Shown here: positions 1 to 6,788 of the stretch, one piece after another
Layout: each line of letters starts with the position of its first letter
Position numbering within the stretch: position 1 is the stretch's first letter
DNA from: an uncultured Muribaculum sp.
GTDB taxonomy: Bacteria; Bacteroidota; Bacteroidia; Bacteroidales; Muribaculaceae
Direction of reading: 5' to 3'
Assembly: GCF_910583865.1 (NCBI RefSeq)
Contig: NZ_CAJTYX010000057.1
Location: forward strand, 1-12,689
DNA length: 12,689 nucleotides
The notes under the pieces: model-generated
What the model saw: the letters and a program-made list of their open reading frames with translations, nothing else
Told to the model about the DNA's origin: nothing
Database searches by the model: none
Translations under genes and position numbers: made by a program

Positions 1-368
1 GATATTGCGGCGACGAGGACAACGGCCAGACCTCGGCATGGTATGTGTTCTCGGCCCTCGGGTTCTATCCAGTGGCTCCGGGTACGGGAGAATATGCCCT
101 CGGCAGCCCCTTGTTCAAAAAGGCCGTGCTCCATTTCGAGAACGGCAAGAGCATGACCATCGACGCCCCCGACAATTCCGACAAGAATGTCTATGTCGAT
201 GACTTGACTCTCAACGGCAAGAAACACGACAGGAACTTCATCACCATGAAGGAACTCTTCGATGGCGGTGTCATGGACTTCGACATGGGTCCCACTCCCA
301 ATAAAACCCGTGGCACCCTACAGTCGGCAGCTCCCTACTCATTCTCTAAAGAGCCGGCAAAGAAATAA
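1..368 (+). CDS. GH92 family alpha-mannosidase, C-terminal fragment
   Basis: This is the last 121 codons (frame beginning at base 3, TAA at 366-368) of a glycoside hydrolase family 92 enzyme. The family consists of calcium-dependent exo-alpha-mannosidases, usually about 750 residues, exported by Bacteroidota to trim mannose from N-glycans or yeast mannan. The visible start reads YCGDEDNGQTSAWYVFSALG, the hallmark C-terminal GH92 block; the acidic residues of this GDEDNGQ stretch are where the family's general-base aspartates lie. It is followed by the equally typical FYPVAPGT and LGSPLFKKA segments, then a beta-rich tail ending in SKEPAKK. About five sixths of the protein, including any signal peptide, lies outside the window, so its exact linkage specificity cannot be judged. 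It is the only + strand gene here and converges on the alcohol dehydrogenase. Family assignment is secure; substrate is inference. Confidence 0.93.
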   Translation, partial: YCGDEDNGQTSAWYVFSALGFYPVAPGTGEYALGSPLFKKAVLHFENGKSMTIDAPDNSDKNVYVDDLTLNGKKHDRNFITMKELFDGGVMDFDMGPTPNKTRGTLQSAAPYSFSKEPAKK

Positions 369-404
369 GAGTTATTCCAAGAAACCGCCTCTAACGAGGC
401 GTGT

Positions 405-458
405 ATCAGACATTTCAGACCCGTCCGACCGGTCTGAACTGCTTGACCTGTCCGACGA
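405..458. repeat. degenerate 9-bp tandem repeat, six units
   Basis: Six consecutive 9-base units lie between the GH92 stop codon and the terminator: atcagacat, ttcagaccc, gtccgaccg, gtctgaact, gcttgacct and gtccgacga. The loose consensus is gTCcGACcn, with the TC(c/t/a)GAC core kept in most units. The period is a multiple of three, so read as protein it gives a Ser-Asp-rich string, but no gene with a credible start covers it. Function unknown; it is probably a non-coding spacer repeat. Confidence 0.6.
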
Positions 459-485
459 CTCTCTGGAATGGCTTATCCCCATACG

Positions 486-525
486 AAACGGCGTTGTGTC
501 GATTTTTTCGATACAACGCCGTTTT
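486..525. terminator. bidirectional hairpin terminator between convergent genes
   Basis: Arms at 486-502 and 508-524 form a 17-bp stem with one G-T (G-U) pair around a 5-base T loop. The GC-rich core is acggcgttg/caacgccgt. On the + strand the stem runs into TTTT (522-525), and the opposite end carries AAA, giving a short U tract on the - strand too. It sits 117 nt after the GH92 stop and 21 nt beyond the alcohol dehydrogenase stop, so it can end both transcripts. Confidence 0.85.
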
Positions 526-545
526 CACATATCCTTAAAGCGGAA

Positions 546-1820
546 TCAGAGCAACTTGTTGTAGATCTTCTTAGTGTCCCTGCTTGTCAGTTCCACATAG
601 TTTCCGATGGACTGACCCTTATGCAGGTGAAGCGCTTCCACAAGAGACGTTACATCGGGCGAAGCGATACCCATGCCGGCGAAATCCGACGGCATTCCCA
701 GGCTCCGGTAGAATTCGCGCAGACGCCTGATCCCTTCGGCGGCTATCTCCCCGGTCGAGAGGGTACGATGCACGCGTATGCCCGCATCGAGCAGCGAAAG
801 TTCGTCGTCGTCAGCGTCCTGCTCATGCACAGGCACATCCATGACACGTCGGGCGAACTGCGCTACCTTACCCGGATTTTTCTCCGCCACATATTCCATC
901 CATGCGGGTACAACCGCAGCGAGACCCGCACCATGCGCCACCTCCGGATAGACTGCGCTGATTTCATGCTCGATGAAGTGGCTCGACCAGTCCTCGCGAC
1001 GCCCTGTTCCGCACAGTCCGTTGTGGGCGAGGGTGGCGGCCCACATGATGTTTGCGCGCGCCTGGTAGTCGTCGGGCGAGTCCATCACCCTGCGCCCCTC
1101 GGTGATTATGGCTTTGAGCAGACCTTCCGCAACGCGGTCGGTCACCTCGCAGTCGGGAGTATTCGAGAAGTAGCGTTCGAAGATATGCGCCATCATGTCG
1201 ACGATGCCGCAGGCCGTCTGCCACGCGGGGAGCGTCATGGTAAACTCGGGATTCATTATGGAGAACTTGGGACGGAGCACCGACTCGGTGCGCAGGCTCA
1301 GCTTTACAGGCCCGACGGGATTGCCCTCCTTGTCGGTCTCGCCATAATCCGGCATACGTGTGATTACCGAGTTGCCAGACCCTTCGCTGCCGGCTGCCGG
1401 GATGGTGAGCACTACCCCGACCGGGAGCGCATGTTCCGGGACGAGCTTTCCGCAATAGAAGTCCCAGAAATCGCCGTCGTAGGGGACGCCGAGGGCTATA
1501 GCTTTGGCGGTGTCGATTACCGAGCCGCCACCCACGGCCACAATGATGTCGATGTTGTTGCGGCGCACGATGTCGATACCCTCACGCACCTTGTCGTCGG
1601 TAGGGTTGGGCGTTATACCCTCGAAGTTGAACGTGTCGAGTCCGGCAGCGTGTAGCGAACGGACGGTGCGTCCGACAGCACCGCTGCGCACGGCTGAACC
1701 ACCTCCGAACACGACCAGCGCACGCGTGCCCCCGAACTCACGTGCCAGTTCTCCGGCACGCCTCTCCGTGTAGCGTCCGAACACGAACTTCGTGGGAGCA
1801 TAGTAGACGAAATTATCCAT
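546..1820 (-). CDS. iron-containing alcohol dehydrogenase, YqhD/butanol dehydrogenase type
   Basis: A 424-residue cytosolic oxidoreductase of the iron-dependent (group III) alcohol dehydrogenase family, which reduces aldehydes to alcohols with NAD(P)H. The N-terminal Rossmann-like half contains FGGGSAV (residues 38-44) and the nucleotide-binding GGGS motif at 97-100, followed by the AAGSEGSGN stretch near 142-150. The metal ligands expected for the family are all visible: D208 and H212 (DMMAH), H285 (IEHEIS) and H296 (AHGAG). The opening MDNFVYYAPTKFVFG and the WAATLAHNGL and DW-S-H segments match the NADPH-linked YqhD/BDH branch rather than FucO. I chose ATG at 1818-1820; an in-frame TTG ten codons upstream (1848-1850) is less likely because it adds residues unlike the family. 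Terminators flank it on both sides (486-525 and 1858-1905), so it is probably transcribed alone. Physiological substrate is unknown. Confidence 0.93.
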   Translation of the reverse strand: MDNFVYYAPTKFVFGRYTERRAGELAREFGGTRALVVFGGGSAVRSGAVGRTVRSLHAAGLDTFNFEGITPNPTDDKVREGIDIVRRNNIDIIVAVGGGSVIDTAKAIALGVPYDGDFWDFYCGKLVPEHALPVGVVLTIPAAGSEGSGNSVITRMPDYGETDKEGNPVGPVKLSLRTESVLRPKFSIMNPEFTMTLPAWQTACGIVDMMAHIFERYFSNTPDCEVTDRVAEGLLKAIITEGRRVMDSPDDYQARANIMWAATLAHNGLCGTGRREDWSSHFIEHEISAVYPEVAHGAGLAAVVPAWMEYVAEKNPGKVAQFARRVMDVPVHEQDADDDELSLLDAGIRVHRTLSTGEIAAEGIRRLREFYRSLGMPSDFAGMGIASPDVTSLVEALHLHKGQSIGNYVELTSRDTKKIYNKLL

Positions 1821-1857
1821 GATAATAAATTTAGCTATTTTAGGGTTCAAGATATTT

Positions 1858-1905
1858 AAAAGTCAGGATCTCTAAGGCCTGATAGAGAACCTTAAAGACC
1901 CTGAC
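1858..1905 (-). terminator. rho-independent terminator after yidC
   Basis: Read on the - strand, GTCAGGG-TCTTTAAGG pairs with CCTTAGAGAT-CCTGAC (16 bp including two G-U pairs) around a 12-base loop. TTTT follows immediately (complement of 1858-1861). On the + strand no T tract follows, so it acts in one direction. It begins 23 nt past the yidC stop and separates the pyrG-yidC unit from the alcohol dehydrogenase. Confidence 0.75.
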
Positions 1906-1928
1906 CGAATATATTTCAAGAGATTATA

Positions 1929-4037
1929 TCAGCGACGTTTGCCTCCGCCCTGGCGCTTCTGCTGTTCACGGAGCATGGCCTGCTGCTGGCGCTGAGCCTC
2001 TTCAAGGCGTGCCATGAATCCGCTCTTCTTGCGGGGTTTCTTGGCGGCCTCAGCCATCTTCGCGCGCATCTTGTCCTCGCTGACGACCTTACGGAAAATC
2101 ATCATCTGCACGATGGTGATGAGCAACGACAGGAAGTAGTAGTAGGAGAGGCCTGCGGCGTAGTTGTTGAAGAACACGAGGAACATCACCGGCATCAGAT
2201 ACATCATCCACTTCATGCCGGGCATGGCGGAGGAAGATGGCTGGTTGGCCATGGTGAACTTTGTGTAGAGGATGTTGGTCACCGTCATCAGCAAACAGAA
2301 CAGCGACACGTGGTTGCCGAAGTACTCTGTGACAAGCGGAATGTTGCCGGTCCAGGTGATTATAGCGTCAGGCGCCGAAAGATCCTTAGCCCAGAGGAAC
2401 GACTGTCCGCGCAGCTCGATGCATGAGGGGAAGAAGGCGAACATGGCAATGAGCACAGGGAACTGGAGAAGCATGGGGAGACACCCGGCCATCGGGTTGG
2501 CTCCCGCGCGGGAATACAATTCCATGGTCTTTTGCTGGCGAGTCATGGCATTCTCCTGCCCGGGATACTTGTCGTTGATGGCTTTTATCTCGGGATTGAG
2601 CAGGCGCATCCTGGCCTGCGACATGTAGCTCTTGTAGGTGAACGGGAAGAGGATGAGCTTGATAAAGATGGTGAGGAACAGGATGATCACACCATAGTTG
2701 GTAAACCATGAGCCAAGTATGTCGAACACCGGAATGACAATCCATGTATTGATCCAGCGGAATATAGGCCATCCGAGCGGAATCAGGCGCGTGAGGTCAA
2801 GGTCATCGTCGGGAAAAAGCTCCTTGTCGACAGCCGAGAGCATCGGATAGAGGTTGGGGCCGATCAGGATGTCGAACGTGGCGGCCTTGTCCGCTCCGGG
2901 ATTATAGTCGAGGGTGGATATGGCCTCCATCTCCTTGAGATAGTCGGGATCGTCGTTGATTGACAGCACGGTCGACTTCAGCATGGCGTTGTTGAACGGA
3001 TCGCGGGCGATGAACGCCATCGAGAAGAACTGGTTCTTGAACGCCATCCACTTCACCGGCTCGTTGACCTCTTTGGAGTCCGAAGAGTTCTCGCTCAGAT
3101 TGTCGACACCTCCGCCGGCATACTTATAGTAGACTGCCGAGTTGCGCTCCTCAAACATGCGCCCCTCTTCCTGACGGAGCATGCGTTGGTTCCACACGAA
3201 GTCCATAGTCACCACACTTGACGGGATGATGCTCTGCATACCCTTCTGTTCCACGTCCAGGCGCACCACATAGCTGTCGGGGAGCAGCGTGTAGCGCAGA
3301 CCGAACTGTGTGCCCTTTCCGAGGTCGAGGCTCATGAGCACCGACGAATCGGTGACTTCTGTGGGACGGAAGTAGAAGTCGCGGGTGTCGAATTCCCTGT
3401 CGGCTGAGTTCAGTATGAACGAATAAGCATCGTCATTGCCGGAAATGACCTTCACCTTGCCGCCACGGAAACTGTCGTAACGTGCAAGCTCGGCCATGGT
3501 GATCATGGCCCCCTTGGTGGAGACATCGAGCGATATGACATCGTTGTGCAGACGGACAGTGTCGTTGGTGCCTTGCAGATAGCGTGCGAATCCCTGGTAT
3601 TGCGTGAGGTCGCGCAGAAGGTTCTTGACCTTTGCCACCGCATCGGTGTAGGCCTTGGCGCTTATTGCCGAGGAGGCGATGGCTGCGGCAGGGTCGGCAA
3701 GAAGTCCGACGGGAACATCGGCAGAGTCGACGCGCACATGTCCGGTGACCTCCGTCCCGTTGCCGGCGAGCACGATTCCGTCGCGGTCGATGTGGCCCGT
3801 GCCGGTACTGTCGGGAGCGCCGTAGCGTGCCACGGCATCGGCAAGCATCACGAACTGTCCGCGCGTGAGCGAATCGGAAGCAGAGGCAAGAAGGTCGTCA
3901 GCGGCAGCCTGCGCCTGCTCCTGCGTCACTTCCACGTCGGGGGCAGCCCCGGGCTGCGGCTCCGGCTGATTGAGCCAGATAAATCCTAAGAGCACGGCAC
4001 CCATCAGAAGCATGCCGTACATGGTGTTCTTATCCAT
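1929..4037 (-). CDS. yidC: membrane protein insertase YidC
   Basis: A 702-residue inner-membrane insertase that works alone or with SecYEG to place membrane proteins in the bilayer. Residues 5-22 form the first membrane segment (MYGMLLMGAVLLGFIWL). A long periplasmic region follows, with the beta-sandwich domain from about 165 to 415. The conserved Oxa1-type core lies at about 430-650, with membrane segments near 431-467, 519-537, 571-590 and 612-646. The groove position that is Arg in E. coli YidC (R366) aligns with K460 in TIFIKLILFPFTYK. The cytoplasmic loop 470-515 (MSQARMRLLNPEIKAINDKY) and the very basic tail 655-702 (KKPRKKS, KRQGGGKRR) are as expected for ribosome contact. The stretch 31-160 is a low-complexity Ala/Asp-rich linker that makes the protein longer than typical gamma-proteobacterial forms (about 550). 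It starts 26 nt after the pyrG stop, so the two are probably cotranscribed. Confidence 0.97.
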   Translation of the reverse strand: MDKNTMYGMLLMGAVLLGFIWLNQPEPQPGAAPDVEVTQEQAQAAADDLLASASDSLTRGQFVMLADAVARYGAPDSTGTGHIDRDGIVLAGNGTEVTGHVRVDSADVPVGLLADPAAAIASSAISAKAYTDAVAKVKNLLRDLTQYQGFARYLQGTNDTVRLHNDVISLDVSTKGAMITMAELARYDSFRGGKVKVISGNDDAYSFILNSADREFDTRDFYFRPTEVTDSSVLMSLDLGKGTQFGLRYTLLPDSYVVRLDVEQKGMQSIIPSSVVTMDFVWNQRMLRQEEGRMFEERNSAVYYKYAGGGVDNLSENSSDSKEVNEPVKWMAFKNQFFSMAFIARDPFNNAMLKSTVLSINDDPDYLKEMEAISTLDYNPGADKAATFDILIGPNLYPMLSAVDKELFPDDDLDLTRLIPLGWPIFRWINTWIVIPVFDILGSWFTNYGVIILFLTIFIKLILFPFTYKSYMSQARMRLLNPEIKAINDKYPGQENAMTRQQKTMELYSRAGANPMAGCLPMLLQFPVLIAMFAFFPSCIELRGQSFLWAKDLSAPDAIITWTGNIPLVTEYFGNHVSLFCLLMTVTNILYTKFTMANQPSSSAMPGMKWMMYLMPVMFLVFFNNYAAGLSYYYFLSLLITIVQMMIFRKVVSEDKMRAKMAEAAKKPRKKSGFMARLEEAQRQQQAMLREQQKRQGGGKRR

Positions 4038-4063
4038 TCAGTCGTGTTTAGTTTCTTATCCTT

Positions 4064-5683
4064 TTATTTGTTCATTTTTTCTTCGCCATAGACGATGGCG
4101 CTCTTGATGAAATCGAGGAAGAGAGGATTGGGGGAGAGCACGGTCGAGGAGTATTCCGGATGGTACTGCGTTCCGATATACCATCGGTGGTCGGGCAGCT
4201 CCACCACCTCCACCAGGCCGGTGGCGGGGTTCTCACCGGTACATTTCATGCCCGCCTCCTCGAAGCGCGCACGATAGTCGCTGTTGAACTCGAAGCGGTG
4301 GCGATGGCGCTCGCTCACCAAGTCGCGGCCATAGGCACGGGCCACACGGCTTCCGGGGGCGAGGCGGCAGTCATAAGCACCGAGACGCATCGTGCCACCC
4401 TTGTCGGTCACCGACTTCTGCTCGTCCATAAGGTCAATCACGTTGTGGGGAGTGTGCAGATCCATCTCGGTAGAGTTGGCGTCGGCGAGACCGAGCACGT
4501 TGCGGGCGAACTCGATGACCATGCACTGCATGCCGAGGCATATTCCGAAGGTGGGCACGTCGTGCTCGCGCAGCCACTTCAAGGCCACGAACTTGCCTTC
4601 GATGCCACGCTGTCCGAATCCCGGGGCGATGATCACGCCGTCCATCCCGGCGAGCTTCTCCCCGACATTCTCCTCCGTGAGCTTCTCGGAGTGGACATAC
4701 ACGAGGTTGAGCTTGCGGTCGTTGTAGGCGGCAGCCTGGAGAAGAGCCTCGTTGATCGACTTGTAGGCATCCTGTAGCTCCACATACTTGCCGACCAGCC
4801 CTATCGTCACAGTGCGCTCGGCATTCTCGAGCTTGTGCACGAAATGCATCCACGCCGCCATGTCAGGCTCGCCCTCGACAGGGACTCCCATCTTGCGCAT
4901 CACGATTTCGTCGAGATGCTGCTCGTGCATCTTCAGCGGCACCTGGTAGATGGTGGGCAGATCCACCGACTGGATCACAGCATCGGCCGACACGTTGCAG
5001 AACTGTGCAATCTTGCGGCGCATGTCGGCGGGGATGTCGCGCTCGGTGCGCAGCACAAGTATGTCGGGACGTATGCCGGCTTCCTGTAGCTGCTTCACCG
5101 AATGCTGCGTGGGCTTGGTCTTTAGCTCCTTTGCCGCACGGATATATGGCACGTAGGTGAGATGGATGCAGAGTGCGCTGTCGCCAAGCTCCCATTGCAG
5201 CTGGCGCATGGCCTCGATGAAGGGGAGCGACTCGATGTCGCCGACCGTGCCACCGATCTCGGTTATCACGAAGTCGAAGTTACCGGTGTTGCCGAGCAGC
5301 TTCACGTTGCGCTTTATCTCGTCGGTGATGTGGGGGATGATCTGCACGGTCTTGCCGAGATAGTCGCCATGGCGCTCCTTGTCGATCACATTCTGGTAGA
5401 TGCGCCCGGTGGTAATGTTGTTGGCACGCGTGGTGCGCATGTTTGTAAAGCGTTCGTAGTGCCCGAGGTCGAGATCCGCCTCGTGGCCGTCGACGGTCAC
5501 ATAACATTCGCCATGCTCATAGGGGTTGAGTGTGCCCGGATCGATGTTGATGTAAGGGTCGAACTTCTGGATGGTGACACGGAATCCACGTGCCTCAAGC
5601 AGGCATGCGAGCGACGATGATATGATTCCTTTACCCAGGGAGGACACCACGCCTCCGGTCACAAAAATGTACTTCGTTTCCAC
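4064..5683 (-). CDS. pyrG: CTP synthase (glutamine hydrolysing)
   Basis: A 539-residue cytosolic enzyme that converts UTP to CTP using ATP and ammonia from glutamine. The synthetase domain begins at once with TKYIFVTGGVVSSLGKG (residues 3-19, ATP loop), then FDPYINIDPGT (41-51) and HEADLDLGHYERF (67-79), with D71 and E142 as expected metal ligands. The class I glutamine amidotransferase domain starts near 290. Its catalytic triad is C382 (GICLGMQ), H508 and E510 (QYHPEY), with the oxyanion segment APGFGQRG at 353-360. The start is GTG at 5681-5683: this gives the usual N-terminus and length (family about 535-545). The frame stays open 84 codons further upstream to 5935, but those codons are unlike any CTP synthase and run across the promoter box at 5769-5776. 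No Shine-Dalgarno is visible. yidC follows after 26 nt. Confidence 0.97.
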   Translation of the reverse strand: METKYIFVTGGVVSSLGKGIISSSLACLLEARGFRVTIQKFDPYINIDPGTLNPYEHGECYVTVDGHEADLDLGHYERFTNMRTTRANNITTGRIYQNVIDKERHGDYLGKTVQIIPHITDEIKRNVKLLGNTGNFDFVITEIGGTVGDIESLPFIEAMRQLQWELGDSALCIHLTYVPYIRAAKELKTKPTQHSVKQLQEAGIRPDILVLRTERDIPADMRRKIAQFCNVSADAVIQSVDLPTIYQVPLKMHEQHLDEIVMRKMGVPVEGEPDMAAWMHFVHKLENAERTVTIGLVGKYVELQDAYKSINEALLQAAAYNDRKLNLVYVHSEKLTEENVGEKLAGMDGVIIAPGFGQRGIEGKFVALKWLREHDVPTFGICLGMQCMVIEFARNVLGLADANSTEMDLHTPHNVIDLMDEQKSVTDKGGTMRLGAYDCRLAPGSRVARAYGRDLVSERHRHRFEFNSDYRARFEEAGMKCTGENPATGLVEVVELPDHRWYIGTQYHPEYSSTVLSPNPLFLDFIKSAIVYGEEKMNK

Positions 5684-5700
5684 GCTGATCGGTAATTTTT

Positions 5701-5765
5701 TACGGCGATAGCCGCCAAAGCACCACTGCCCTGCGGCAACCAGCCAACGTTTATAATTAAAACGT
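5701..5765 (-). other. structured pyrG 5' leader
   Basis: The transcript expected from the -7 box at 5769-5776 has a leader of about 80 nt. Its first bases form ACGTTT-TAATTAT-AAACGT (6-bp stem, 5747-5765). Near the start codon GGCG-GCTAT-CGCC (5704-5716) can form a hairpin. Alternatively the GCGGC part of it (5711-5715) can pair with GCCGC further upstream (5733-5737), so the two structures exclude each other. No U tract follows, so this would act on translation rather than as a terminator, if it acts at all. Confidence 0.3.
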
Positions 5766-5768
5766 CTG

Positions 5769-5776
5769 CAAAGGTA
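5769..5776 (-). promoter_or_regulatory. Bacteroidota -7 box for pyrG-yidC
   Basis: On the - strand the octamer is TACCTTTG, a perfect match to the Bacteroidota -7 consensus TAnnTTTG. A TTTG at 5791-5794 lies only 14 nt upstream, shorter than the usual 19-21 nt to the -33 TTTG, so the -33 element is imperfect. Transcription would begin near 5762, about 80 nt before the pyrG GTG. Confidence 0.6.
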
Positions 5777-5904
5777 ATTATTTTCACCAACAAATCCGGC
5801 CCACACCCCGCCAAAAATTACGTCTCTCCAACGCCCACTCCAGTACGCTCCATTACTTCCCGCCAAATATGCCGACAATTCCCCCTTTCCTGCATATGCT
5901 ACCA

Positions 5905-5926
5905 TCTCAACCAAATGTGGTGGAGA
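5905..5926. repeat. inverted repeat downstream of argB
   Basis: Arms tctcaacca (5905-5913) and tggtggaga (5918-5926) pair over 9 positions with one mismatch around a 4-base loop. It lies 36 nt past the argB stop, in the 278-nt gap before pyrG. No T tract follows on the - strand, so it is not a classical terminator; it could stabilise the argB 3' end. Confidence 0.35.
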
Positions 5927-5961
5927 GCACCCCAAGATTTAGAGGCTTTTAATACTATATG

Positions 5962-6747
5962 TTACAGGATGAGGCGGGTGCCGACTGACAAGTCGGAGAG
6001 GGAGGCCGCGGAAGTGATGATGACACTCTCCACACCGCCGCGCAGGGCGTCGAAAGAGTTGGAGAGCTTGGGCAGCATGCCGCCGGAGACTATGCCGTCG
6101 GCCTTCAGACGCTCGAAAAGCGCGGAATCGATAAGGGGTATCACCGAAGCGTCGTCGTCGGCATCGCGGAGCACGCCCGGCTTCTCGAAGCAATATACGA
6201 GACGCACGTCGAAGTATGGCGAAAGCCCCGTGGCCACGGCCTGCGCCATCGTGTCGGCATTGGTGTTGAGCAAGTGACCGTGGCCGTCGTGGGTGAGCGG
6301 CGCCACTACGGGCACTATCCCCGAGCGTACGAGCGAAGCGAGGGCATCGCCTCTGACACGCTCCACATCGCCCACCCAACCGTAATCTACACCTGATGAC
6401 GTGACGGGGCGGCGGTGGGAACGGATTATGTCCATGTCGGCGCCGGTCATGCCGAGGGCATCGACACCGAGGGCCTGAAGGCCGGCGACCACATTCTTGT
6501 TGACCATGCCGCCATAGACCATCGTCACCACGCGCAGCATATCGTCGTCAGTGACCCTGCGCCCGTCGATCATGGTTGTCTCCACGCCGAAAGCGGCAGC
6601 CATGCGCGTGGCCGAACGGCCTCCGCCATGAACAAGCAGCTTGAATCCCTCGATGGCGGCGAAATCACGGAGCAGACGGTCGAGGCTCGCGGCTTCCTCC
6701 ACTATACCTCCACCGACCTTCACTACGGTTATACTATCCTTGCCCAT
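5962..6747 (-). CDS. argB: N-acetylglutamate (or N-succinylglutamate) kinase
   Basis: A 261-residue amino-acid kinase family enzyme that phosphorylates the gamma-carboxylate of an N-acylated glutamate, the second step of arginine synthesis in the cytosol. Visible motifs are VVKVGGG (residues 8-14, catalytic K10), LVHGGG (38-43, acyl-glutamate and phosphate loop), DGRRVTDDD (61-69), LNTNADTMAQAVA (160-172, substrate binding) and SGGMLPKL (221-228, with K227 for ATP). Length and motif order match ArgB, not UMP or aspartate kinase. It starts with ATG at 6745-6747, 41 nt after the prfB stop, and no terminator lies between, so it is probably cotranscribed with prfB. No other arginine gene is in the window. 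Bacteroides fragilis is known to use N-succinylated intermediates (succinylornithine transcarbamylase), so the true substrate here may be N-succinylglutamate; the sequence alone does not settle this. Confidence 0.93.
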   Translation of the reverse strand: MGKDSITVVKVGGGIVEEAASLDRLLRDFAAIEGFKLLVHGGGRSATRMAAAFGVETTMIDGRRVTDDDMLRVVTMVYGGMVNKNVVAGLQALGVDALGMTGADMDIIRSHRRPVTSSGVDYGWVGDVERVRGDALASLVRSGIVPVVAPLTHDGHGHLLNTNADTMAQAVATGLSPYFDVRLVYCFEKPGVLRDADDDASVIPLIDSALFERLKADGIVSGGMLPKLSNSFDALRGGVESVIITSAASLSDLSVGTRLIL

Positions 6748-6788
6748 AAGTATATGCTATGATGATATAAGAACGTCAACCAATCCAT

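Noticed and set aside
386..401. Small hairpin cgcctc-taac-gaggcg as a GH92 terminator
   Set aside because: Stem is only 6 bp and no T tract follows; the hairpin at 486-525 is far stronger.
468..1655. A 395-codon open frame on the + strand opposite the alcohol dehydrogenase
   Set aside because: It is antisense to a gene with complete family motifs, its translation is His/Val/Arg-rich and resembles no family, and it runs through the terminator hairpin. It is a by-product of GC-rich codon use.
5684..5935. 84-codon upstream extension of pyrG beginning at 5935
   Set aside because: The added residues do not match CTP synthase, the region spans a perfect -7 promoter box, and the GTG at 5683 gives the normal N-terminus and length.
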